NCBI RefSeq assembly: GCF_015070855.1
Contig: NZ_JADDIX010000069.1
Coordinates: forward strand, 20,744 to 69,381
Reading direction: 5' to 3'
DNA: 48,638 nucleotides
Source of the DNA: Pseudomonas lopnurensis
Lineage (GTDB): Bacteria; Pseudomonadota; Gammaproteobacteria; Pseudomonadales; Pseudomonadaceae
Position 1 is the stretch's first letter; every line of letters starts with the position of its first letter. The translations under genes were made by a program, and so were the position numbers. This document shows, piece by piece, positions 36,250-44,693 of the stretch. Under the pieces are notes generated by a model. The model worked only from the letters and a program-made list of their open reading frames with translations, was not told the origin of the DNA and did not search any database.

Positions 36250-36456
36250 GAGGCTGCTTTCATGGCGGCCGCCGACGCGCCGAGCATTCAGCGTGTTCGT
36301 GCAACCGGGCTGGCAGCCTGCTAGCTTGTCATCGTGGGCATCGAAGATGCTCGCACCGTTTCGCTTCACGCAGTCGTGACCCGTTCGCTCGCTCTCCATA
36401 AGCCTGTCCCAACGGAGGCCGGCGAATCCATCCACGCTTGAGAGGAGGTTGATTTC

Positions 36457-36798
36457 ATGAGTACCACCTTCCACGAGGATGTCAGCAGCACCGTTCTGCG
36501 CCGGATGAAGGAGGGCGGTTTCGATTTCGCCCGCGTGCACCCCATCGAGTTCTATGCGGTCTTCCCGGAGCAGGACCGAGCACAAATGGCCGCACGCAAC
36601 TTTCGCGGCGAAACCATCAATACGCAGGTCTTTGCGCGTGAGGACGGAGCCTGGAACCTGCAGGTCAGCAAGGTGATGTACGCGACGTTCGACGGCATCG
36701 GCGACTTCGAACAGGATCTGGAGGACCTGGTCGAGCCCCTTGGCGGCGTGCTCGATGGCTGGGGCGTCACCCAGGAAATCGAAGAGCGGAGTCCGTAG
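36457..36798 (+). CDS. RraB-family ribonuclease E regulator-like protein
   Basis: 113 aa. The RraB domain pattern is visible: KEGGFDFARVHPIEFYAVFPEQD, then an MYATFDGIGDFEQDLEDL helix and the terminal DGWGV (about 100-104). E. coli RraB binds RNase E and alters degradosome composition; this protein lacks the acidic C-terminal tail of the E. coli one, so a role in RNase E control is only inferred. A strong AGGAGG site is spaced 8 nt from the ATG. The 207 bp upstream hold no gene. Confidence 0.75.
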   Translation: MSTTFHEDVSSTVLRRMKEGGFDFARVHPIEFYAVFPEQDRAQMAARNFRGETINTQVFAREDGAWNLQVSKVMYATFDGIGDFEQDLEDLVEPLGGVLDGWGVTQEIEERSP

Positions 36799-36836
36799 CG
36801 TCGTCGGGATTCATAGGGTGGCGCAGTGTGTAGCCT

Positions 36837-36923
36837 GTAGGTTGGGTTGAGGAGCGAAGCGACGAAGCCCAACACGTCCGTGCCGATCCCCGTTGGGCTT
36901 CGCTGCGCTCAGCACCAACCTAC
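36837..36923. repeat. family B repeat (GTAGGTTGGG...CCAACCTAC), full copy
   Basis: GTAGGTTGGGTTGAGGAGCG then AAGCGACGAAGCCCAAC, a short centre, and GTTGGGCTTCGCTGCGCTCAG with CACCAACCTAC. The outer ends are inverted, making a long hairpin between the convergent RraB-like and LysR genes. Related copies are at 10679, 23341 and 38803. Confidence 0.8.
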
Positions 36924-36950
36924 CGCGTTATCGGATCGCCCGAGCTTCGT

Positions 36951-37907
36951 TCAATCCCTCTTGAAACCGCTTTGCAGCGCCTGGTCCCAGGGTGGGACCG
37001 GGCCGAAGCGGCTTTTCAGAAACGCCAGCAACAGCCGGCTTCGCGTGTCGGCTTCCCGGGTCAGGCGCAGGGCATAGATGCCGCTGGCTTCGGGTTCCGG
37101 CAGGCCGTTGTCGCAGAACAGCGGCAACAGCTCGCCGCGCAACAGGTAGTCGCTGATCAGCCAGGTCGGCAGATGGGCGATGCCGAGTCCCGCCAGGGCG
37201 CCGGCCAACAGCGCTTCGGCATTGTTGGTGATCATGCGCAGGCGGCGCGGACGGAATGGCTGCGTGCGACCCTCCTGTTCGAAGCGCCAGGCATGCGGTG
37301 GCGCCAGGGCGTCCCAGTCCAGACCGTCGTGCTCGAGCAGTTGCTGTGGATGGGTCGGTACGCCGCGCCGCTCGAGATAGGCCGGGCTGGCGCAGACGAT
37401 GCGCACCATGGGCGCCAGCGGCGTGGCCACCAGCCGGGTATCGGCCAGCGGGCCGATGCGCAGCAGCAGGTCGGCCTTGCCCAGGTGCTCGCCGTGCAGG
37501 TCGACGAAACTGTCGATCAGGCGCAACTGGATATCCACGCCGGGGTAGGCCTGGAGAAACGCCGCCAGGGCCGGCGCCAGGTGACGCCGGCCGAACGGCG
37601 CGGGCGCGTCGACACGGATTCGACCCTCCGGGGCGCTGTCGAGCGATGCGGCTTCGGCGCGGGCCAGGTGCAGTTCCTGCACGATCCGCCGCGCCCGTTC
37701 GGCGAAGGCCAACGCGGCCGGCGTCGGCCTGACGGCATGGGTGCTGCGGCTGAACAGCAGGCAGCCCAGCGACTTTTCCAGCGTATCGATACGCCTGGCG
37801 ACGGCCGAGGGTGTCAGCCCATGGCGGCGCGCGGCGGCGGAGAAGCTGCCGGCATCGAGTACGTCGATGAACAGGCTGAGCTGAGCGGAGAGTGCGTCGG
37901 GTTGCAT
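36951..37907 (-). CDS. LysR-family transcriptional regulator
   Basis: 318 aa starting at MQPDAL; a Met 12 codons upstream is possible. The N-terminal winged helix (LSLFIDVLDAGSFSAAARRHGLTPSAVARRIDTLEKSLG, about 9-47) and effector-binding domain (about 88-300) are complete. It is divergent from a TauE/SafE permease across a 111-bp gap with a 25-bp palindrome, the usual regulator-target arrangement. The inducer is not evident. Confidence 0.88.
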   Translation of the reverse strand: MQPDALSAQLSLFIDVLDAGSFSAAARRHGLTPSAVARRIDTLEKSLGCLLFSRSTHAVRPTPAALAFAERARRIVQELHLARAEAASLDSAPEGRIRVDAPAPFGRRHLAPALAAFLQAYPGVDIQLRLIDSFVDLHGEHLGKADLLLRIGPLADTRLVATPLAPMVRIVCASPAYLERRGVPTHPQQLLEHDGLDWDALAPPHAWRFEQEGRTQPFRPRRLRMITNNAEALLAGALAGLGIAHLPTWLISDYLLRGELLPLFCDNGLPEPEASGIYALRLTREADTRSRLLLAFLKSRFGPVPPWDQALQSGFKRD

Positions 37908-37933
37908 TCTTGTCTCGTGCTTGTGCGATTCTG

Positions 37934-37958
37934 GCAAAGCCATTTTGCGTGGCTTTGC
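37934..37958. promoter_or_regulatory. palindromic LysR-type operator candidate
   Basis: GCAAAGCC (37934-37941) and GGCTTTGC (37951-37958) are perfect inverted arms with a 9-bp spacer. It lies 26 bp from the regulator start and 60 bp from the permease start, between divergent genes. LysR proteins typically bind such dyads there to control both promoters. Pattern match only. Confidence 0.5.
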
Positions 37959-38018
37959 ATATCGATGCTAGCCGTGAGCGCGTAGCATGGCCGCCTTCGT
38001 AAAGGCAGGAGTGAGCGC

Positions 38019-38771
38019 ATGGTGCTGGATATCGGGCTGAACGTATTGCTGGGGCTGGTGCTGGGCACCCTCGGTGGGCTGTTCGGCATCGGCGGCGGGT
38101 TGATCGCGATTCCGGTGCTCGGCGTGCTGTTCGGGCTCGATCAGCAACTGGCGCAGGGGACCGCGCTGGTGATGGTGGTGCCCAACGTACTGCTGGCGAT
38201 CTGGCGCTATCACCAGCGTAACCGCATCGATTGGCGCCATGCCGGGGCGCTGGCTGGCGCCAGTTTCTGCTTCGCCATATTCGGCGCCGCCATCGCGGTA
38301 TCGCTGGATGCCGGGCGCATGCGCCTGATCTTCGTCGGCTTCCTGCTGGCGCTGGCGGCTTACACCCTGCTGCGGGTCTTCCTGCAGCCGCCTGCCGGTA
38401 ACGGCGAGCTGCGCCATCCCTGGCCCTGGCTCGGTGTGCTGGGTGCCTTTTCCGGCGCGCTCGGCGGGCTGTTCGGGGTAGGCGGCGCGGTCATCGCCAC
38501 GCCGGTGCTGACCACGGTATTCGGCACGTCGCAGGTCGTCGCCCAAGGGCTTTCGTTGGCCCTCGCGGCACCCAGCACCGGAGTGACGCTGGTCACCTAT
38601 GCGCTGCACAGCCAGGTCAACTGGCTACTGGGGCTGCCCCTGGCGGTGGGCGGCCTGCTCAGCATCAGCCTCGGTGTGCGCTTCGCCCACGCCTTGCCGG
38701 AGCGCCTGCTGCGTCTGCTGTTCAGCCTGTTTCTGGTGCTCAGCGCGGTACTGCTGGCGCTCGAGATCTGA
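38019..38771 (+). CDS. TauE/SafE-family permease
   Basis: 250 aa with about eight hydrophobic helices in two halves; the family glycine motif GLFGIGGG and its repeat GLFGVGGA appear in the first and second halves. Members export sulfite, sulfoacetate or other small organic anions, or have unknown substrates. AGGAG is 7 nt upstream of the ATG. The LysR gene faces it across a palindrome and probably controls it. Confidence 0.85.
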   Translation: MVLDIGLNVLLGLVLGTLGGLFGIGGGLIAIPVLGVLFGLDQQLAQGTALVMVVPNVLLAIWRYHQRNRIDWRHAGALAGASFCFAIFGAAIAVSLDAGRMRLIFVGFLLALAAYTLLRVFLQPPAGNGELRHPWPWLGVLGAFSGALGGLFGVGGAVIATPVLTTVFGTSQVVAQGLSLALAAPSTGVTLVTYALHSQVNWLLGLPLAVGGLLSISLGVRFAHALPERLLRLLFSLFLVLSAVLLALEI

Positions 38772-38802
38772 GCGCTCGAAGGCTGCTCGGATGCTGGCGC
38801 GC

Positions 38803-38883
38803 GTTGGGCTTCGCGGGGCTCAACCCAGCCTACATATGCAATGGCGTAGGTTGCGGTTGAGGCGCGTAGCGCCGAAGCCCAAC
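38803..38883. repeat. family B repeat between permease and chrA-like genes
   Basis: GTTGGGCTTCGCGGGGCTCA then ACCCAGCCTAC, a short centre, GTAGGTTGCGGTTGAGGCGC and GAAGCCCAAC. Its arms are inverted relative to the 36837 copy. It separates two convergent genes and may end both transcripts. Confidence 0.75.
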
Positions 38884-38911
38884 GTGCTACAGGAGGGGGG
38901 ACCCCGTGCAC

Positions 38912-40141
38912 TCAGACAAGCGCTTTCAGCAGCCAGCCGCCGATAGCACCCGCCAGCACCACCAGCCAGGGGGGCAGCTTCCAGAGCATCAGGGCGGCCA
39001 GGGCGAGCAACGCCAGGACGAAGTCCTCGACGCCCTCGATGGCGCTGGTCCACACCGGATCGTAGAGTGCCGCCAGCAGCAGGCCGACGACTGCGGCATT
39101 GACCCCGGCGAGCGCCGCCTGGGTATGCCGGCTGGCACGTAGACGTTCCCAGAACGGCAGTACACCGATCACCAGCAGGAACGACGGCACGAATATCGCC
39201 ACCAGGCACAAGCCCGCGCCGAGCCAGCCGCTGGGCTCGGCGCTCATCGAGCCACCGAGAAAGGCGGCGAAGGTGAACAGCGGCCCCGGCACCGCCTGGG
39301 CAGCGCCATAGCCGGCGAGGAAGGTGCCGTTGTCGATCCAGCCGCTGGGGACCACTTCCGCCTGCAGCAGCGGCAGCACCACATGGCCGCCACCGAATAC
39401 CAGCGAGCCGACACGGTAGAACGCATCGGCCATTGCCAGCGCCTGGTTCCCGGTATGGCGGGCCAGCAGGGGCAAGGTGAGCAGCAGTGCCGCGAACAGG
39501 CCCAGCGAGATCAGCGCGCTGCGTCGGCCAATGGCGATCGGCAGCGCCGCATGCTCGCCTTTCAGCTCGGGGCGCAACAGCAGCAGACCGATCAGCCCGG
39601 CCAGCACGATGACGCCGACCTGCCCCCAGATGAAGGGCAGCAGCAGGGCGGTGCTGGCCGCGCCGAGGGCCATGGCGATGCGTGGGGCATCGGGGCAGAG
39701 CGTGCGCGCCATGCCCCAGACGGCCTGGGCCACCACCGCCACGGCGACGATCTTCAACCCCTGCAGCACGCCGTCCGGCAAGGCTTCGGCCCACGCGATG
39801 CCCAGCGCGAACAATGTCAGCAGGAGCGCCGAGGGCAGGGTGAATCCGGCCCAGGCCGCCAGCGCGCCGCGATAGCCGGCGCGCACCAGGCCGACCGCCA
39901 GGCCCACCTGGCTGCTGGCGGGACCGGGCAGGAACTGGCAGAGCGCGACCAGATCGGCATAGCTGCGCTCGTCCAGCCAGCGTCGGCGCTGGACGAACTC
40001 GTCGCGGAAATAGCCGAGATGGGCCACCGGGCCGCCGAAGGCGGTCAGCCCCAGGCGCAGGAACACCAGGAATACCGCCCAGGCGTTGCGTTGCGAGGTT
40101 TCGCCGGAGTCTTTCGAGGCAGCGGGCATGCTTGGAACCAT
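38912..40141 (-). CDS. chrA: chromate-type ion transporter (ChrA family)
   Basis: 409 aa, the long two-domain (LCHR) form. The first CHR half has TAFGGPVAHLGYFRDEF (about 33-49) and the second FGGGHVVLPLLQAE, with about twelve hydrophobic helices overall. Characterised relatives export chromate by proton antiport; others have not been tested. The start may be at Met1 or Met5, as neither shows a strong ribosome binding site. No ChrB-type regulator is adjacent. Confidence 0.82.
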   Translation of the reverse strand: MVPSMPAASKDSGETSQRNAWAVFLVFLRLGLTAFGGPVAHLGYFRDEFVQRRRWLDERSYADLVALCQFLPGPASSQVGLAVGLVRAGYRGALAAWAGFTLPSALLLTLFALGIAWAEALPDGVLQGLKIVAVAVVAQAVWGMARTLCPDAPRIAMALGAASTALLLPFIWGQVGVIVLAGLIGLLLLRPELKGEHAALPIAIGRRSALISLGLFAALLLTLPLLARHTGNQALAMADAFYRVGSLVFGGGHVVLPLLQAEVVPSGWIDNGTFLAGYGAAQAVPGPLFTFAAFLGGSMSAEPSGWLGAGLCLVAIFVPSFLLVIGVLPFWERLRASRHTQAALAGVNAAVVGLLLAALYDPVWTSAIEGVEDFVLALLALAALMLWKLPPWLVVLAGAIGGWLLKALV

Positions 40142-40225
40142 GGAATGGCAATCCGATGAGGTGGCGCGCGGGCCGGGCTCAGGCGAGTCTAACCGCTCGC
40201 CATGACAAACGGGCTACTCGCCGCG

Positions 40226-41173
40226 CTACGACCAGGCCGGCATGCTCGGCCATTCATCCGACATCAGGAACAGCCGCTCCTGCTCGAGCCAGTCGCCCGT
40301 GGCCGTCGCGCACACGCGGACCAGCAACTGGGCCCGGGCCGCGGCCGGTTGCGTGGCGATCCAGGCGGCGAAGCGGGCGCGTTCCCACAGTTGAGAGGCA
40401 TCCAGGCGCGCCGGCGCCAGCCAGGCTGGGCGGGGCAGCGGCAGCCAGAGCGCATCGGGCGTCTGCGCCTGGTACCGCTCCCATTGCGCCTGGCGTAGCC
40501 AGCGTCCATGCAGGTGAGCCGGATACGCGCCATGGGGCGCCGTGCAACCGTGCGGCCATGGCTGGAACAGGTAGCCGCCGAGCCAGAAACTGCTGTTTAC
40601 CGGGCTGCGGGTCAGCTCGCCAAGTACGGCGAGCGCCTGCGGGCGACTGGCCAGCGGCAACTGATGGCGGCACAGATGGTCGAGCTTGATATCGAGTCGG
40701 TCGTGGCTACCCGGCCCCAGCCAGCGGGCGTGCCGGCTGCCGTCACCCTGCTCCAGGCCCAGGTAGAACTTCACCGCCAGCTCCAGGTGTTGCACGCCTT
40801 CCGGATCGTGCAGCAGCAGGTCCAGTTCGCCCAGGGTATGCCCGGCCTGGCGAATCGGCAGGTTGGCGGCGAGCAGCCGGATGTCCGGCGCCTCGCTGAG
40901 GGCGAATTGCCAGAGGCGCTCGTAGTACAGCCCCAGCCGGCGGATGCTGCTGCGCCCCAGCCAGGATTCGAGCACCGAAACATCCGTATCCTGGCGTAGG
41001 AGCCAGCCGGCCAGCAGGCCGGGTTCACGGCTCCAGCGGCTGGCCGCGAGGGGGTGACGTTGCCTGCAGGGCGCCTCGCCCAGCAGGGGTGGGGAAAGGA
41101 TCGTCCAGGCGAGGTCGCGCACCTGCGGATGCTGGAGGCGGGGCAGAAGGTCGGCAAGGTCGGGGAGGTTCAT
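40226..41173 (-). CDS. DUF1853-family protein
   Basis: 315 aa. It has the DUF1853 pattern: RDLAWTILSPPLL near the start, GELDLLLHDPEGVQHLELAVKFYLG in the middle (the GELD and E...K residues resemble a PD-(D/E)xK nuclease core) and NSSFWLGGYLFQPW. Function is not established; the nuclease-like pattern is my reading. It is divergent from nadK across a 381-bp gap. Confidence 0.78.
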   Translation of the reverse strand: MNLPDLADLLPRLQHPQVRDLAWTILSPPLLGEAPCRQRHPLAASRWSREPGLLAGWLLRQDTDVSVLESWLGRSSIRRLGLYYERLWQFALSEAPDIRLLAANLPIRQAGHTLGELDLLLHDPEGVQHLELAVKFYLGLEQGDGSRHARWLGPGSHDRLDIKLDHLCRHQLPLASRPQALAVLGELTRSPVNSSFWLGGYLFQPWPHGCTAPHGAYPAHLHGRWLRQAQWERYQAQTPDALWLPLPRPAWLAPARLDASQLWERARFAAWIATQPAAARAQLLVRVCATATGDWLEQERLFLMSDEWPSMPAWS

Positions 41174-41554
41174 GCCTGCAGAATAGCCGCAGGGAAATCG
41201 CGCTATGACGTTATTTCGCAACGGCCATTCGACAAAAGCGCTGGAGGCTGGAAAGCTGGACGAAAAAACGTCGGATCTTCGCTCACACTCGGGCCGCCTG
41301 TCGTTCAGCCTCCAGCCTTCCAACGCTGTTTTCGGCTCTTCGAGCGCATAGCGCGATTGCCCTGAGCATAGCCGAGGAGCGTTTGCCGCTGCTTCGCGGT
41401 TTCGCCCATAATTCGGCGATTTTGAACACCCACGCCGGCCATGCGCTCTAACCGATTGGCACAATGGCGGCTTCGCGAGCGGACTCAGCGTCCTGCTTGT
41501 CCACTGCACACGGCTTTTGTGCGCATTTCAGCTCAGCCACACCAGGGAGCCTCA
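41174..41554. other. 381-bp divergent promoter region between DUF1853 and nadK
   Basis: No gene. An imperfect inverted repeat occupies 41237-41327: AGCGCTGGAGGCTGGAA facing CAGCCTCCAGCCTTCCA and CGCT, able to form a long hairpin. CATAAT at 41407-41412 resembles a -10 for nadK but lacks a clear -35. The nadK ribosome binding site (CAGGGAG) is just before 41555. Confidence 0.55.
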
Positions 41555-42442
41555 ATGGAGCAATTCCGCAATATCGGCATCATCGGCCGCCTGGGCAGCT
41601 CCCAGGTGCTGGATACCATCCGCCGGCTGAAGCGATTTCTCGTCGAGCGTCATCTGCATGTGATTCTCGAGGAGAACATTGCCGAGGTGCTACCGGGGCA
41701 TGGCATGCAGACCTCCTCGCGGCAGCGGTTGGGCGAGTCCTGCGACCTGGTGATCGTGGTCGGCGGCGATGGCAGCCTGCTCGGCGCCGCGCGGGCGATG
41801 GCCAGGCATCGGGTCCCGGTGCTGGGGATCAACCGCGGCAGCCTGGGCTTTCTCACCGACATCCGTCCCGACGAACTGGAGGAGAAGGTCGCCGAGGTGC
41901 TCAACGGCCAGTACACCCTGGAGAACCGCTTCCTGCTCGAGGCGCAGGCGCGGCGCTTCGAGGAGCCGATCGGCGAGGGCGATGCGCTCAACGACGTGGT
42001 GCTGCATCCCGGCAAGTCGACCCGGATGATCGAGTTCGAGCTGTACATCGACGGCCAGTTCGTCTGCAGCCAGAAGGCCGACGGCCTGATCGTCGCCACA
42101 CCCACCGGCTCCACCGCCTATGCGCTGTCGGCCGGCGGGCCGATCATGCACCCGCGCCTGGACGCCATCGTCATCGTGCCGATGTACCCGCACACGCTGT
42201 CCAGCCGGCCGATCGTGGTGGACGGCAACAGCGAACTGAAGATCGTGGTCTCGCCGAACATGCAAATCTACCCGCAGGTGTCCTGCGACGGGCAGAACCA
42301 CTTCACCTGCGCGCCGGGCGACACCGTCACGGTGCGCAAGAAGCCGCAGAAGCTGCACCTGATCCACCCGCTGGACCACAACTACTACGAGGTCTGCCGG
42401 ACCAAGCTCGGCTGGGGCAGCCGCCTCGGCGGAGGCGATTGA
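41555..42442 (+). CDS. nadK: NAD kinase
   Basis: 295 aa. The catalytic GGDGS motif is at 70-74 and the NADP-binding region has ALNDVVLH, ATPTGSTAYALSAGGP and NMQIYPQVSCDGQ. It makes NADP+ from NAD+ and ATP or polyphosphate. The stop overlaps the following phosphatase start by one base (TGATG). Confidence 0.96.
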   Translation: MEQFRNIGIIGRLGSSQVLDTIRRLKRFLVERHLHVILEENIAEVLPGHGMQTSSRQRLGESCDLVIVVGGDGSLLGAARAMARHRVPVLGINRGSLGFLTDIRPDELEEKVAEVLNGQYTLENRFLLEAQARRFEEPIGEGDALNDVVLHPGKSTRMIEFELYIDGQFVCSQKADGLIVATPTGSTAYALSAGGPIMHPRLDAIVIVPMYPHTLSSRPIVVDGNSELKIVVSPNMQIYPQVSCDGQNHFTCAPGDTVTVRKKPQKLHLIHPLDHNYYEVCRTKLGWGSRLGGGD

Positions 42443-43410
42443 TGCAGCTCGATCCGGACCGCGGCTACGACCTGATCGGCGACGTGCACGGCTGCGCCCA
42501 CGCCCTGGCGCGCCTGCTCGAGGGGCTCGGCTATCACCGCCAGGGCGGCGTCTGGCGCCATCCACGGCGCCAGGTGATCTTCCTCGGCGACATCATCGAC
42601 CGTGGCCCGCATATCCGCGAGGCACTGCACCTGGTGCACGACATGGTCGAACATGGCCAGGCCTACTGCATCATGGGCAACCACGAATTCAATGCCCTGG
42701 GTTGGTACATGCCGGCGCCGCCGGGCAGTGGCCGCGAGTTCGTCCGCGAGCGCTCGCCACGCTTCGCCCGGCTGCTGCAGGAGACCTTCCAGCAGTTCGA
42801 GCATTACCCTGATGAGTGGCAGGCGTTTCGCGACTGGTTCTACTCGCTGCCGCTGTACCTGGAAAGCGCGCGTTTCCGTGTGGTGCACGCCTGCTGGGAC
42901 AGCGATGTCATCGCCCGGCTAGGAACCCTTCTGGACGACGGGCGGATCAATCCCGCGATCCTGCGCGAGGCTGGCCTGCCCGGCACCTTCATCTGCCAGG
43001 CGCTGGACCGGCTGCTGCGCGGCACCGATATGCCGCTGCCGCAGGGCATGACGCTGACCAGCGAGGAGGGCTTCGTGCGTACCTTCTTCCGCACCAAGTT
43101 CTGGGAAGAGGATCCGCAGACGTATGGCGACGTGGTATTCCAGCCCGGTGGGCTGCCTGAACATGCGGCGCGCATGCCGCTGTCGGCGCAGCAGAAGCGC
43201 CGCCTGTTCCTCTACGGGCCGGACGAACCGTTGCTGTTCGTCGGCCACTACTGGCGTCGCGGGCAACCGGGGCCGATTCGCGACAACCTGGCGTGCCTGG
43301 ACTACAGCGCGGTGAAGAACGGCAAGCTGGTGGCCTATCGGCTGGATCAGGAAACCCGTCTGGACCCGGCGAAATTCGCCTGGGTCGACGTCAAGGCGAT
43401 ATTTCGATGA
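42442..43410 (+). CDS. calcineurin-like metallophosphatase
   Basis: 322 aa. All PPP-type metal motifs are present: GDVHG (Asp14, His16), GDIIDRG (Asp50, Asp53), GNHE (Asn80, His81), and later His residues VVHACWDSD and VGHYW. It is likely a manganese-dependent phosphatase acting on phosphoproteins or small phosphoesters such as diadenosine polyphosphates. It is coupled at both ends: one-base overlap with nadK and four-base overlap (ATGA) with the rhomboid gene. Confidence 0.88.
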   Translation: MQLDPDRGYDLIGDVHGCAHALARLLEGLGYHRQGGVWRHPRRQVIFLGDIIDRGPHIREALHLVHDMVEHGQAYCIMGNHEFNALGWYMPAPPGSGREFVRERSPRFARLLQETFQQFEHYPDEWQAFRDWFYSLPLYLESARFRVVHACWDSDVIARLGTLLDDGRINPAILREAGLPGTFICQALDRLLRGTDMPLPQGMTLTSEEGFVRTFFRTKFWEEDPQTYGDVVFQPGGLPEHAARMPLSAQQKRRLFLYGPDEPLLFVGHYWRRGQPGPIRDNLACLDYSAVKNGKLVAYRLDQETRLDPAKFAWVDVKAIFR

Positions 43411-44270
43411 GCGTGGCCATAGTCGAGGCCTTGCGCCTGCCGTTGTCCGAAGACCTGAGCGGCTTCATCGCCCTGTTGCAGCGTCTGCGGGTGCCTTGCC
43501 GGGTATCGGAGGAGGGCGATCAGCAGGTGCTGCGCGTGCCGGCCGAGGTGGCCGAGCAGGTGCGCGACCTCTATGCGCGCTATCCCGCCGGCGACGGCGC
43601 GGTGGTTGCCGAGCAGCCGACCCGCCGCCGCGGCGGCCTGGGCGCGGCGCTACGGGCCAATCCCTTCACCACGGCGATCCTGCTGCTGACGCTGGTCGTC
43701 GCGGCGCTCACCCTGCTCGGCGAGAATTTCGCGACGATCCGCTGGCTGAGCTTCACGGATTTTCGTATCGACGGCGAATACGCCTATTTCGCCACGCTCG
43801 AGCAGAGTCTCGCGGCCGGGCAGTGGTGGCGACTGATCACGCCGATCTTCGTGCACTTCGGCATCCTTCATCTGGCGATGAACGGCATGTGGTACTGGGA
43901 GCTGGGACGACGCATCGAATTCCGCCAGGGTGCCTGGATGCTGCTGGCATTGACCCTGCTGTTCGGCCTGATCTCCAATTTCGCCCAATACCTGTTCGGC
44001 GGTCCGGGCATTTTCGGTGGGCTGTCCGGCGTGCTCTACGGCCTGCTCGGCCATTGCTGGCTGTTCCAGAAGCTCGCCCCGGACAACGCCTACCGGCTGC
44101 CGCCGGGCGTGGTGGTGCTGATGCTGGTCTGGCTGGTGGTGTGCCTGACCGGCGTGATCGAGGTGCTGAGCTTCGGCGCGCTGGCGATCGCCAATGCCGC
44201 GCACGTTGGCGGCTTGGTCGCCGGATGCGTCACGGGCGTTATCGGTGGGCTGCTGGCGCGTAGGGGATAG
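43407..44270 (+). CDS. rhomboid-family intramembrane serine protease (GlpG-like)
   Basis: 287 aa. An N-terminal cytosolic region (1-82) is followed by six membrane helices. Rhomboid catalytic residues are present: Ser207 (GGLSGVLYG), His266 (NAAHVGGL), and His155/Asn159 (HLAMNG) in the oxyanion region. It should cleave membrane proteins within or near their helices in the inner membrane. It is the last gene of the nadK run, and a family C repeat follows. Confidence 0.9.
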   Translation: MSVAIVEALRLPLSEDLSGFIALLQRLRVPCRVSEEGDQQVLRVPAEVAEQVRDLYARYPAGDGAVVAEQPTRRRGGLGAALRANPFTTAILLLTLVVAALTLLGENFATIRWLSFTDFRIDGEYAYFATLEQSLAAGQWWRLITPIFVHFGILHLAMNGMWYWELGRRIEFRQGAWMLLALTLLFGLISNFAQYLFGGPGIFGGLSGVLYGLLGHCWLFQKLAPDNAYRLPPGVVVLMLVWLVVCLTGVIEVLSFGALAIANAAHVGGLVAGCVTGVIGGLLARRG

Positions 44271-44365
44271 CGGCAAGCGGCAAGCGGCAAGTAAGAGCGG
44301 CGAGGACGAATGCTCCTGCTTGAAGCTTGAAGCTTGAGGCTTGAGGCTTGAGGCTTGCAGCTAAT
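44271..44365. repeat. family C repeat, copy 2
   Basis: CGGCAAGCGGCAAGCGGCAA, then GCTTGAAGCTTGAAGCTTG and several tandem GAGGCTT units. It fills the gap after the rhomboid stop, ending just before the DUF1315 promoter region. Confidence 0.8.
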
Positions 44366-44381
44366 GGCTGCTCCTTTCCGC

Positions 44382-44387
44382 TAGAAT
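44382..44387 (+). promoter_or_regulatory. candidate -10 box of the DUF1315 gene
   Basis: TAGAAT lies 27 bp upstream of the DUF1315 ATG, immediately after the repeat. No good -35 was found at 16-18 bp, so support is weak. Confidence 0.35.
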
Positions 44388-44414
44388 GCCGGCTCGTTTC
44401 CCTGGGAGCTGGCC

Positions 44415-44693
44415 ATGTCGTCCTTTATCCAAACCGCCGAAAACATCACCCCCGAAATCTACGCGAGCCTCAAGCAGGCCATCGAGCTCGGCAAATGGGC
44501 TGACGGCCGCAAGCTCACGCCCGAGCAGAAGGAAACCTGCATGCAGGCGATCATCGCCTGGGAAATGAAGAATCTTCCGGAAGAAGAACGCACCGGCTAC
44601 ATGGGCGGGGCAGAGTGTGGCTCCAAGAGCAAGAAGGCCGAGGCCCCCATCGATACCAGCCTGTTCGCACCCGCTTCGGGAACCCGTCACTGA
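44415..44693 (+). CDS. DUF1315 (YeaC-like) protein
   Basis: 92 aa, acidic-to-neutral, mostly helical, with a conserved ITPEIYASLKQAIELGKW segment (11-28) and LTPEQKETCMQAIIAWE (35-51). Function unknown. It overlaps the DUF2797 start by one base (TGATG). GGGAGCTGG upstream serves as ribosome binding site. Confidence 0.82.
   Translation: MSSFIQTAENITPEIYASLKQAIELGKWADGRKLTPEQKETCMQAIIAWEMKNLPEEERTGYMGGAECGSKSKKAEAPIDTSLFAPASGTRH

Noticed and set aside
41458..41480. Sigma-54 promoter (TGGCAC) upstream of nadK
   Set aside because: The downstream -12 element TTGC is absent at the required spacing.
41464..43410. 648-codon plus-strand frame spanning nadK and the phosphatase region
   Set aside because: The frame is real only after 42442, where the metallophosphatase starts; its 5' part is an out-of-frame reading of nadK.
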